DNA of 13,413 bases from Bacillota bacterium (GTDB taxonomy: Bacteria; Bacillota; Clostridia; Oscillospirales; Oscillospiraceae), in contig JAEXCS010000012.1 in assembly GCA_023402075.1 (NCBI GenBank), positions 1-13,413 on the forward strand, in the 5' to 3' direction. This document shows positions 1-6,375 of this stretch, in pieces. The notes below the pieces were generated by a model, which saw only the letters and a list, made by a program, of their open reading frames with translations, searched no databases and had not been told where the DNA came from. The position numbers and the translations under genes were made by a program. How positions within the stretch are numbered: the stretch's first letter is position 1; each line of letters begins with the position of its first letter.

Positions 1-120
1 TCCCGTCCGGGTGTTTACGCCGGCGGCGACGCTGTCACCGGCGCAGCCACTGTGATTTTGGCCATGGGCGCGGGCAAAACCGCCGCCAAGGCCATCGATG
101 AGCAGTTGAGCAAGGCATAA
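1..120 (+). CDS. gltA: C-terminal end of glutamate synthase small subunit / NfnB-like FAD-NAD(P) oxidoreductase (partial)
   Basis: An open frame enters from the left edge and stops at a TAA at 118-120, giving 39 residues. The tail contains GVYAGGDAVTGAATVILAMG, followed by GAGKTAAKAI. This is the closing FAD-contact segment (the 'GD' motif, G-x-x-x-AGGD, then an Ala-rich helix) of the glutamate synthase beta-subunit family. The family includes the GltA-like NADPH-dependent glutamate synthase subunit and NfnB/SudA, the NADPH-binding flavoprotein of bifurcating ferredoxin:NADP oxidoreductase. The visible part cannot tell GltA from NfnB/SudA, because the iron-sulfur and NADPH domains lie outside the window. 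A terminator about 87 bp downstream makes this the last gene of its unit. The family assignment is fairly secure; the exact role is open. Confidence 0.75.
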   Translation, partial: SRPGVYAGGDAVTGAATVILAMGAGKTAAKAIDEQLSKA

Positions 121-206
121 TTCGGCGCAAAACGCCCGCGGGGCAATGCAGGCTGCCATTAGACAACCTGTAAACCGGGGGACAGGAAAACGCGAAAACG
201 AAAAAT

Positions 207-244
207 AGCGGCGGGAACCGATTTCGGTTTCCGCCGCTGTTTTG
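207..244 (+). terminator. Rho-independent terminator of the gltA-like gene
   Basis: A 14-bp stem (207-220 with 225-238, one G-U pair) has a 4-base ATTT loop and is followed by GTTTTG. It lies 87 bp after the stop codon, with no other gene in between. The T tract is short, so termination may be partial. Confidence 0.75.
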
Positions 245-420
245 TATGCGATGAGAAGTGGTTGGAAGAAATGCCTGCCAGACGGCAAAAGTTATAAAAA
301 TGTGTTGCACAGGCATAAACTGTATTGGAAAACTTTCACAACATGCTTGCCGAGATTACAAAATTAAACCATTGGATTTTGTGGAAAACAGATAGCTTTG
401 TACAAAATGTCTGTAAAATG

Positions 421-448
421 TTGACATGGGGCTTTGAAATGATATAAT
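421..448 (+). promoter_or_regulatory. Sigma-A promoter for the DUF3870 gene
   Basis: A perfect TTGACA (421-426) and a perfect TATAAT (443-448) are separated by 16 bp. Transcription should start near 455, leaving a leader of about 28 bases. The ribosome site AGGGTGAT (468-475) precedes the ATG at 483. Confidence 0.85.
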
Positions 449-482
449 TGCTACAAAGTTCTTTTGCAGGGTGATGTGATAA

Positions 483-821
483 ATGGAAGACATGGAGACG
501 CTGTATATCATCGGCGAATCGCGGACCAACAGCGACAACGCAATCACGAAAATGTTTGGTTCCTTTTACATGGCTTTGGAGATGGAAGCTGAAAGCGGAA
601 AAATTTTGGATTTTAGCTGTACCCACTCGCTGGAGCTGACGGAAAAATTTCTGCGGCGCGTTTTTGTGGGGCGGTCCCTGCTGCGGGAATATGACCAACT
701 GGAAAACGAGGTGTCCCGCCGATATTACGGCTCTTCTGCCAAGGCCGTGCTTGCGGCTATGAAGGATGCAGAAAAGCGATATCGGGCCGCGGTGGGGAAG
801 AGTGAATCCATCGGCGGATAA
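483..821 (+). CDS. DUF3870 domain protein
   Basis: This is a 112-residue protein of unknown function that matches the DUF3870 family from memory. Family-like features are ETLYIIGESRT near the N-terminus, DNAITKMFGSF at about residues 19-29, the acidic stretch LEMEAESGKILDFSC at about 32-46, and LTEKF..VFVGRSL at about 52-65. The C-terminal third looks helical and charged (a YYGSSAKAVLAAM segment followed by Glu/Lys/Arg-rich sequence). There is no signal peptide or membrane segment, so it is expected to be cytoplasmic. The start at 483 is supported by the AGGGTGAT ribosome site and the promoter just upstream. It appears to be a one-gene unit, with a terminator-like double hairpin right after it. 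No biochemical function is assigned here, and the neighbours do not point to one. Confidence 0.85.
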   Translation: MEDMETLYIIGESRTNSDNAITKMFGSFYMALEMEAESGKILDFSCTHSLELTEKFLRRVFVGRSLLREYDQLENEVSRRYYGSSAKAVLAAMKDAEKRYRAAVGKSESIGG

Positions 822-851
822 GTCGGGCGGGCAAACAATTTTATAAACTGC

Positions 852-899
852 TTTCCCCTGTGTGATATATCTTCCAATATATCAATCAGCAGGGGGAAA
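852..899 (+). other. Imperfect hairpin abutting the terminator
   Basis: TTTCCCCTG (852-860) pairs with CAGGGGGAAA (890-899, one bulged G). Inside it, GATATAT (864-870) pairs with ATATATC (877-883) around a 6-base loop. It ends exactly where the next hairpin begins, so the two could stack coaxially. It may protect the 3' end of the DUF3870 transcript or be part of a leader for the peptidase operon. Confidence 0.5.
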
Positions 900-951
900 C
901 CCAGTGAAGATCAGAGAATTTCTCTGGTCCTTGCTGGGTTTTTGTGTTTTT
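900..951 (+). terminator. Rho-independent terminator (or attenuator) between the DUF3870 gene and pepV
   Basis: CCCAG at 900-904 pairs with CTGGG at 934-938. The stem continues inward with wobble pairs and one mismatch to CAGAGAA/TTCTCTG, around a short loop near 919. It is followed by TTTTTGTGTTTTT (939-951). This is a convincing terminator for the DUF3870 gene. No good promoter is visible between it and pepV (only a lone TAGAAT at 957-962), so it may instead work as an attenuator for the next operon. Confidence 0.7.
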
Positions 952-970
952 CAGCTTAGAATCAGGCGAT

Positions 971-989
971 CCGCGCAAACATTGCGCGG
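971..989 (+). other. Small perfect hairpin just upstream of the pepV ribosome site
   Basis: CCGCGCAA (971-978) pairs with TTGCGCGG (982-989) around a 3-base loop, 13 bases before the AAAGGAG ribosome site at 1003-1009. It has no T tract. It may be a 5' stabiliser of the pepV mRNA; its function is unproven. Confidence 0.45.
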
Positions 990-1015
990 GTGAAAGAAAC
1001 CGAAAGGAGCGCGAA

Positions 1016-2386
1016 ATGGAACTGAAGGAGCTTGTGGAGCGGCAAAGAGAGCCGCTGCTGAAAACGCTGGGGGAGAGCATCCGCATCCCCAGCGTGCGGG
1101 AGGAGGATGCAAGCGGATACCCCTACGGCGAAAATATTCAGAGGTGTCTGGAGTTTATGCTGGAAACCGGAAAGAGCCTTGGACTTCGAGTGGGTAGTAT
1201 GAATTATCAGGTGGGCTGGTGCGAGTTGGGCGATGGGGAGGAAATGGTGGCTGTGTTAGGTCATCTGGACGTGGTCCCTGCCGGAGAAGGGTGGAGCGGA
1301 AACCCGTTTTCCGGCGAGGTCCGGGACGGAAAGGTCTTCGGACGGGGGTCCATGGACGATAAGGGCCCCACCGTGGCCGCTCTCTACGCGCTGAGCGCGC
1401 TGAAAGAATCGGGACTGCCCCTTCGCCGCCGAATAAGGCTTTTGATGGGCACGAATGAGGAAACCGGCTCCGCCGACATGAAATACTATCTGGCCCACGG
1501 GGGCGAAATGCCCGTAATGGGTTTGACCCCGGATGGGGAATACCCGGTGATCAACGGGGAAAAGGGCATCGTGAATGTGACCTTCCGGCGCAGTTTAGGC
1601 CAGTCCGGCCCGGTGCGGCTTATGAAACTTGCGGGTGGCGACGCGCCAAACGTGGTTCCTGCATCCGCCTTTGCGGAACTGAAATGCACCGATGAGCAGG
1701 CAAAGCAACTTGCCAGCCTGCTGCCGGAGAAGGTGGAATGCGTTCCCATACCCGGCGGCGTGCGAATCGAAGCCCGGGGCGTCAGCGCCCACGGCAGCAC
1801 CCCGGAGCAGGGGGAAAACGCCATCGGGCGGCTGCTGCTGGCGCTGAACAGTTTGCCGCTGGAAGGGGAGCTTGCCGGGGCGGTTCGTTTCCTGGGGGAG
1901 AAGATCGGCATGGAAACCGACGGAAAATCTTTGGGGATTGCAATGGAAGATGAAATGTCCGGTGCGCTGACATTTAATCTAGGGGTCATCTCCGGGGACG
2001 AAAGCGGCCTGACCTGCCGGGTAAACTATCGTTATCCCGTGACCAAGTCCCTTGGAGACTGCGGCCCCAAGTTTCAGGCCGAGCTGGAAGCGGCGGGCTT
2101 TGAGGTGGTAGAGCAGACACACAAGGAAAGCCTGTATGTCCCGCCGGAGAGCGAACTGGTGACCACCCTGATGCGGGTGTACCGAGAGGAAACGGGCCTG
2201 AGTGACCCGCCCAAGAGCATCGGCGGCGGAACCTATGCCAAGGCCATGCCCAACGTGGTGGCCTTCGGTCCCGTTTTTCCGGGGGACGAGGTGAGAGAGC
2301 ACAAGCCGGATGAATTTATCGAAGTGGATCGATTGATGCAAAATGCGCAGATCATCGCGCGGGCGATGTATGAGCTTGCGAAATAA
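1016..2386 (+). CDS. pepV: M20-family dipeptidase, PepV type
   Basis: This is a 456-residue cytoplasmic two-zinc peptidase that should hydrolyse dipeptides. The M20 motifs occur in order. GHLDVVPAGEGW carries zinc ligand His83 and Asp85. GRGSMDDKGP carries the bridging Asp114. NEETGSAD carries the catalytic Glu148 and ligand Glu149. TPDGEYP carries Asp173. The lid-domain SAHGSTPEQGENA carries His259, and the terminal EHKPDEF carries ligand His429. The length fits PepV (about 460-470). The ATG at 1016 is chosen over an upstream in-frame GTG at 944, because AAAGGAG lies 6 bases before it and the earlier codons fall inside the terminator tail. It is the first gene of a block with the dipeptide epimerase 18 bp downstream, so its likely substrates are short peptides made or taken up by that block. 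The family is sure; substrate preference is not known. Confidence 0.95.
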   Translation: MELKELVERQREPLLKTLGESIRIPSVREEDASGYPYGENIQRCLEFMLETGKSLGLRVGSMNYQVGWCELGDGEEMVAVLGHLDVVPAGEGWSGNPFSGEVRDGKVFGRGSMDDKGPTVAALYALSALKESGLPLRRRIRLLMGTNEETGSADMKYYLAHGGEMPVMGLTPDGEYPVINGEKGIVNVTFRRSLGQSGPVRLMKLAGGDAPNVVPASAFAELKCTDEQAKQLASLLPEKVECVPIPGGVRIEARGVSAHGSTPEQGENAIGRLLLALNSLPLEGELAGAVRFLGEKIGMETDGKSLGIAMEDEMSGALTFNLGVISGDESGLTCRVNYRYPVTKSLGDCGPKFQAELEAAGFEVVEQTHKESLYVPPESELVTTLMRVYREETGLSDPPKSIGGGTYAKAMPNVVAFGPVFPGDEVREHKPDEFIEVDRLMQNAQIIARAMYELAK

Positions 2387-2404
2387 AACAGGAGGAGGAA
2401 GAAT

Positions 2405-3496
2405 ATGAAAATTATAGAGGTTCGGCTGGGCCATATCTCCGTTCCCCTGCGGGTTCCGTTTAAAACGGCGCTGCGGCAGGTGAACAGCGTGGAGGATGTT
2501 ATTGTGGAGGTTCACACGGATACCGGCGCGGTGGGCTACGGCGAAGCGCCCCCCACCGGCGTGATTACCGGCGACACCACCGGGGCCATCATCGGCGCAT
2601 TAAAGGACCACATCATCAAAACGGTGGTGGGCCGGGACGTGGATGAATTTGAGGATTTGATGACCGCCCTGAATGGCTGCATTCTCAAAAACACCAGCGC
2701 CAAGGCGGCCATGGATATGGCCCTGTGGGATTTGTACGGCCAGCTTTACAAAATCCCGGTCTACAAGCTGATGGGCGGTGCACGGAAAAACATCGTCACC
2801 GACATCACCATCAGCGTCAACGACCCGGAGGAGATGGCCCGGGATGCGCGAAACGCCATCGAACGGGGCTATGACTGCCTGAAGGTGAAGGTGGGCGCAA
2901 ACCCGGCGCTGGACGTGGCCCGGCTGGCCGCCGTGCGGCAGGCCGCGGGGAGCGATGTGTGCATCCGCATCGACGCGAATCAGGCATGGGCCCCCAAGCA
3001 GGCAGTCACGCTGCTGAACCAGATGCAGGACAAGGGGCTGGACATCGAGTTTGTGGAGCAGCCGGTCAAGGCCCATGACTTCGAGGGCCTGAAATACGTC
3101 ACCGAGCGGAGCTATGTGCCAGTGCTGGCGGACGAGAGCGTATTTTCCCCCGAGGATGCCGTGAAAATTATGCAGATGGGCGCGGCTGATTTGGTGAATA
3201 TCAAGCTGATGAAATGCGGCGGACTGTGGAACGCGCTGAAAATTGCCTCTGCCGCCGAGGTTTACGGCGTGGAGTGCATGATCGGCTGTATGCTGGAGGC
3301 CAAGGTCAGCGTCAACGCGGCGGTGCATCTGGCCTGCGGAAAGAAAATCATTACAAAAATTGACTTGGACGGCCCCGTGCTGTGCAGCGAGGATCCCGTG
3401 GAGGGGGGCGCGGTGTTCAACGAAAAGGAAATCACCGTCTCCGACGCGCCGGGGCTTGGTGTGACGGGAATCCGGGGCATTACATATCTGGACTGA
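2405..3496 (+). CDS. Dipeptide epimerase (L-Ala-D/L-Glu epimerase type, enolase superfamily)
   Basis: This 363-residue enolase-superfamily enzyme of the muconate-lactonizing/dipeptide epimerase group should epimerise the second residue of a dipeptide, classically L-Ala-D-Glu to L-Ala-L-Glu in murein peptide recycling. The capping domain (about residues 1-120) precedes the barrel. Active-site residues are complete: the Lys160-Val-Lys162 base pair in LKVKVG, metal ligands Asp190 (RIDANQAW), Glu218 (FVEQP) and Asp243 (ADES), and the opposite-face base Lys267 (NIKLMKCGG). Asp320-Leu-Asp322 matches the DxD that binds the dipeptide ammonium group in the Bacillus subtilis enzyme, which supports dipeptide rather than MLE or OSBS activity. 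The ribosome site GGAGGAGG precedes the ATG at 2405, and the gap to pepV is 18 bp, indicating co-transcription. The exact dipeptide specificity cannot be read from the sequence. Confidence 0.93.
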   Translation: MKIIEVRLGHISVPLRVPFKTALRQVNSVEDVIVEVHTDTGAVGYGEAPPTGVITGDTTGAIIGALKDHIIKTVVGRDVDEFEDLMTALNGCILKNTSAKAAMDMALWDLYGQLYKIPVYKLMGGARKNIVTDITISVNDPEEMARDARNAIERGYDCLKVKVGANPALDVARLAAVRQAAGSDVCIRIDANQAWAPKQAVTLLNQMQDKGLDIEFVEQPVKAHDFEGLKYVTERSYVPVLADESVFSPEDAVKIMQMGAADLVNIKLMKCGGLWNALKIASAAEVYGVECMIGCMLEAKVSVNAAVHLACGKKIITKIDLDGPVLCSEDPVEGGAVFNEKEITVSDAPGLGVTGIRGITYLD

Positions 3497-3501
3497 AAAA
3501 A

Positions 3502-3529
3502 TCTGGTGGGGCGAAGTCGCCCCACCAGA
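3502..3529. other. Perfect intergenic hairpin after the epimerase gene
   Basis: A perfect 12-bp G+C-rich stem (3502-3513 with 3518-3529) has an AAGT loop and starts 5 bases after the epimerase stop. There is no T tract on the plus strand, so it is not a normal terminator for the operon. Read on the minus strand it is followed by TTTTTT (3496-3501) and would terminate antisense transcription. It may be an mRNA processing or stabilising element that sets different levels for the upstream and downstream genes. Confidence 0.65.
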
Positions 3530-3648
3530 CGATGAAAGAAAGGAGGCGGTAAAGCGGGGACTGGGGCGCTGCGTGCGCCAACTTACGGGGGCCGGGCGGT
3601 ATGGGAACCGCAAAACCGGCAATCTGAAATAAAAAGGGAGAGGACAAC

Positions 3649-4833
3649 ATGTTTACAATTACCAACGGCTTTACTTACATCGCGTTTCTGATGTTCCTTG
3701 CCGGCGGACTGTTGGCACTGGAAAAGTACGCCAAGTGGAAGATTTTTGGCTATGTTCCCCCACTGGTGTGGATTTACGTGCTGAATATGGTGTTTTGCAC
3801 CATGGGCCTGTACGCCTCGGAGGAGTGCTCGGCGGCGTACAGCGGGCTGAAAAACAATCTGCTTTACGCCATGATTTTTGTCATGCTGCTGCGCTGCGAC
3901 TTCCGCAAGCTTGCAAAGCTGGGTTGGCGGATGGTGGCCATTTTCCTTGGCTGCTCCGTGACCATTGCTGTGGGCTTTATTATCGGCTATCCTTTGTTCA
4001 AGGGACTGCTGGGGGCAAACACCTGGGCCGCCACCGCCGCGCTGTACGCCTCTTGGGTGGGTGGCTCGGCCAACATGGCCGCCATGCAGGACGCGCTGCC
4101 GGTGGACCCCGGCGCGTATAGCTGCGCGCTGGCGCTGGATACGGTGTGTTATTCCGTGTGGATCGCCCTGCTCCTCTTTATGATAAGATACTCCAAAAAA
4201 TGGGATAATTCCGTGAAGGCCGATACTTCCAAGCTCTCCGCCGTGGCAGAAGCCGCCAACGAAGAGGTTGCCAAGGAGAAGAAGCAGGCAAAGTCCGCCG
4301 ACTGGATATGGCTGATCGGCCTTGCGCTATTTGTCTCCGCCATGTCCCAGAAAATCGGTCTGCTGATGAATACCGGCTTTAAGTCTGTGGGTCTGAGCAT
4401 GTTTGACAAGGGCACCTGCACCACCGTGTTTGTCACCGTTCTGGGTCTTGCCTGCGCCATGACCCCCATTGGCAAACTGCCCGCGGTGGAAGAACTGTCC
4501 AACATCCTTTTGTACGCAGTGGTGTCTTTACTGGCGACGCAGGCTCCCCTCAACGACCTGCTGGCCGCGCCTATGTGGGTGGTTTACGGCGTGTTTATCC
4601 TTATCATTCACGTGGTGCTTATGTATCTTCTGTCCAAAATATTTCACTGGGATTTGTGCATGGTGTCCACAGCGTCGGTGGCGAATATCGGAGGAAGCGC
4701 CTCTGCGCCGATTATTGCGGTGGCTTATCATGAGTCTTACGCGGGAATCGGCGTTTTAATGGGCGTGCTGGGCGCGGCTGTCGGAAACTTCGCCGGGCTT
4801 GCCATGGGCGCGATTCTCAAGCTGATGGCATAA
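3649..4833 (+). CDS. DUF819 family integral membrane protein, putative transporter
   Basis: This 394-residue polytopic membrane protein matches the DUF819 (YjcL-like) family, whose function I regard as not established. It has roughly ten hydrophobic segments. The first begins around residue 8 (FTYIAFLMFLAGGLLAL), and another covers about 92-113. The motif ASWVGGSANMAAMQDALP (about residues 130-147) is typical of the family. A charged cytoplasmic loop rich in Lys, Glu and Ala spans about 182-220. A second Gly-rich motif, SVANIGGSASAPIIA, lies at about 343-357. The repeated GGS-containing half-motifs suggest an inverted-repeat transporter fold (inference). The ribosome site AGGGAGAGGA lies just upstream of the ATG at 3649. 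Its position between a dipeptide epimerase and a transglutaminase-like enzyme suggests it moves peptides or amino acids, but this is guilt by association. Confidence 0.88.
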   Translation: MFTITNGFTYIAFLMFLAGGLLALEKYAKWKIFGYVPPLVWIYVLNMVFCTMGLYASEECSAAYSGLKNNLLYAMIFVMLLRCDFRKLAKLGWRMVAIFLGCSVTIAVGFIIGYPLFKGLLGANTWAATAALYASWVGGSANMAAMQDALPVDPGAYSCALALDTVCYSVWIALLLFMIRYSKKWDNSVKADTSKLSAVAEAANEEVAKEKKQAKSADWIWLIGLALFVSAMSQKIGLLMNTGFKSVGLSMFDKGTCTTVFVTVLGLACAMTPIGKLPAVEELSNILLYAVVSLLATQAPLNDLLAAPMWVVYGVFILIIHVVLMYLLSKIFHWDLCMVSTASVANIGGSASAPIIAVAYHESYAGIGVLMGVLGAAVGNFAGLAMGAILKLMA

Positions 4834-4854
4834 GTCAAAAAACGGATAAACAGG

Positions 4855-4888
4855 CGCTGGGCCTCCTCGTCTTCGGGGAGGCTCAGCG
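4855..4888 (+). other. Intergenic hairpin between the DUF819 and transglutaminase genes
   Basis: A 12-bp stem (4855-4866 with 4877-4888, one G-U pair) encloses a 10-base loop. It ends 18 bases before the ATG at 4907 and is directly followed by the AAAAGGAGG ribosome site. There is no T tract, so transcription should continue. It may modulate translation of, or protect, the downstream message. Confidence 0.6.
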
Positions 4889-4906
4889 TCGGGAAAAGGA
4901 GGAAGC

Positions 4907-6307
4907 ATGAGCATCAACGACAATTTTAGATACCTTCACATCGGCCTGCCAGAGGAGGTTCTGCGCCTGAAATACTTCGGAGCTTTTGTGGAAGCGGACC
5001 GTGCCGCCCTGCGGTATTTAAACGCGCCCAACACGCCGGAGCCGCTGAAGCGCTGCCTGACTGCCCAGCGGGAAATGATGTCCCGTCTTCCGGCAGATTA
5101 TCCCCTGACCCGGGCGGAAGCCATTGCGCTGGCGCAATCCGCCGCACCGGATTTCACAGGGGAGGAGTTTGACGCGCTGACGGCGGCGGGGCGGATTGAC
5201 TGGATCTACGTGCAGGGCGTTCCCCATTACTTTGACCGTTTTTTTGACTCTCTGTGCAAAACCGACACGGCCTATGCCGCCCGGGCAGGTGTCTCCCAGC
5301 TAGGGGCGGATGGCTCGGATGCTACCCGGGAGAACGGCGAATCCCGGTTAAATCGCATGGCGCGTCTGCTGGCGGAAAGGGGAGAGTTGTCTGCCCGCAT
5401 CCGGTGCCGTGCGTCCCTGAAGCTGAAGGACGAGACGTTCCGAAAGGGAGAGAGAGTCCGGGCATATTTGCCCCTGCCCTGCGCGTGCGACGCACAGAGC
5501 GAAATCCGTATCGAGCGAATTTCTCCGGAACCTGCCCATATCTCCCCAGAGGACGCGCCCCAGCGGGTGGTGTTTTGGGAGGAGCGCATGGAGGAAAACC
5601 ATTCCTTTACGGTGGAATTTTCCTATGTGCGCACGGCGCGGTATACGGATTTGGCCTGTCCGGGAAAATACAGAGAAGAGTCGGCCTACCCGCCGGAAAA
5701 GTTTTTGGCGGAGGAGCCACCCCATCTTTTGTTTACCCCCTACCTCCGCGCCTTGACGGCGGAGCTGACGGCAGGCGTGGAGAAGCCGTTGGAAAAAGCC
5801 CGCAAACTTTATGATTTTGTGACATTAAATGTTAAGTATACCTACGTCCGGGCTTATTTCGGCCTTGAAAATATTGCGGAAAACTGCGCCAGAAGCCTAA
5901 CGGGGGACTGCGGTGTGATGGCGCTGCTGTTTATCACGCTTTGCCGCTGTGCGGGGATTCCGGCCCGGTGGGAAAGCGGATGGAAAGCGGAGCCGGGCTT
6001 TTGCGGCGCACACGACTGGGCGAGGTTTTACATCGCGCCCTACGGCTGGCTGTATGCCGATCCCTCCTTCGGAGCTGGCGCTGTGCGGGAGGGAAACGAG
6101 GCCCGCCGCCGGTTTTACTTCGGCAATCTGGATAGTTACCGAATGACCGCCAACACGGCGTTTCAGGCTTCCTTTGATGTGCCGCAAGACCACTGGAGGG
6201 CTGACCCCTACGACAATCAGGTAGGGGAGATGGAGCTTGCGGACCGGGGACTGCGGTATGAGGAGTTTGAACGGACAAAGGAAGTTCTTTCATTTACAGA
6301 GCTGTGA
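4907..6307 (+). CDS. Cytoplasmic transglutaminase-like (papain-fold) domain protein
   Basis: This 466-residue protein has a C-terminal transglutaminase-like core. The Cys-His-Asp triad is intact: Cys335 in GDCGVMALLF, His369 in AHDWARFYI and Asp385 in YADPSFG. The family's GIPARWESGW lies between Cys and His. About 320 N-terminal residues form an unassigned region. Its first 150 residues look helical, followed by a beta-rich part (about 160-250) with LPLPC and FSYVRTARYTDLA-like strands. There is no signal peptide or membrane segment, so it should act inside the cell. Bacterial members of this fold are often peptidases or amidases rather than cross-linkers. Here the neighbours (dipeptidase, dipeptide epimerase, DUF819 membrane protein) suggest peptide cleavage or modification. 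The ATG at 4907 follows the AAAAGGAGG ribosome site. Substrate and reaction are unknown. Confidence 0.88.
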   Translation: MSINDNFRYLHIGLPEEVLRLKYFGAFVEADRAALRYLNAPNTPEPLKRCLTAQREMMSRLPADYPLTRAEAIALAQSAAPDFTGEEFDALTAAGRIDWIYVQGVPHYFDRFFDSLCKTDTAYAARAGVSQLGADGSDATRENGESRLNRMARLLAERGELSARIRCRASLKLKDETFRKGERVRAYLPLPCACDAQSEIRIERISPEPAHISPEDAPQRVVFWEERMEENHSFTVEFSYVRTARYTDLACPGKYREESAYPPEKFLAEEPPHLLFTPYLRALTAELTAGVEKPLEKARKLYDFVTLNVKYTYVRAYFGLENIAENCARSLTGDCGVMALLFITLCRCAGIPARWESGWKAEPGFCGAHDWARFYIAPYGWLYADPSFGAGAVREGNEARRRFYFGNLDSYRMTANTAFQASFDVPQDHWRADPYDNQVGEMELADRGLRYEEFERTKEVLSFTEL

Positions 6308-6331
6308 TGCGGATAAAGCTGACAAACGAAA

Positions 6332-6362
6332 GATGAGGAGGCCGCATCGCGGCCTCCTCATC
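6332..6362. terminator. Terminator-like hairpin between convergent genes
   Basis: A perfect 14-bp stem (6332-6345 with 6349-6362) with a 3-base ATC loop lies between the stop of the transglutaminase gene (6307) and the stop of the minus-strand transporter (6376). T-rich sequence (TTTCGTTTG) follows it on the minus strand. On the plus strand there is only ATCATAAAT. It probably ends both units, more efficiently for the minus strand. Confidence 0.6.
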
Positions 6363-6375
6363 ATCATAAATACGA

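Larger units (their letters stand above)
121..482. other. Intergenic region between gltA-like gene and DUF3870 gene
   Basis: This 362-bp stretch has no convincing gene. It holds a rho-independent terminator at 207-244 and, after an A+T-rich stretch, a strong sigma-A promoter at 421-448. I see nothing else of note. A 93-codon minus-strand frame across 35-316 overlaps the end of the upstream gene and the terminator, and its product is unlike a real protein. Confidence 0.6.

Noticed and set aside
165..185. Catabolite-response (cre-like) element near TGTAAACCGG
   Set aside because: The spacing and right half do not fit the cre consensus, and it lies before a terminator rather than at a promoter.
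3502..3529. Operon terminator after the epimerase gene
   Set aside because: The stem is perfect but there is no T tract on the plus strand; only the minus strand has T6 after it.
2600..3622. Long minus-strand frame (340 codons) opposite the epimerase gene
   Set aside because: Its composition is His/Gln/Pro/Arg-rich nonsense, a common shadow of G+C-rich coding DNA; the plus-strand product has all active-site residues.
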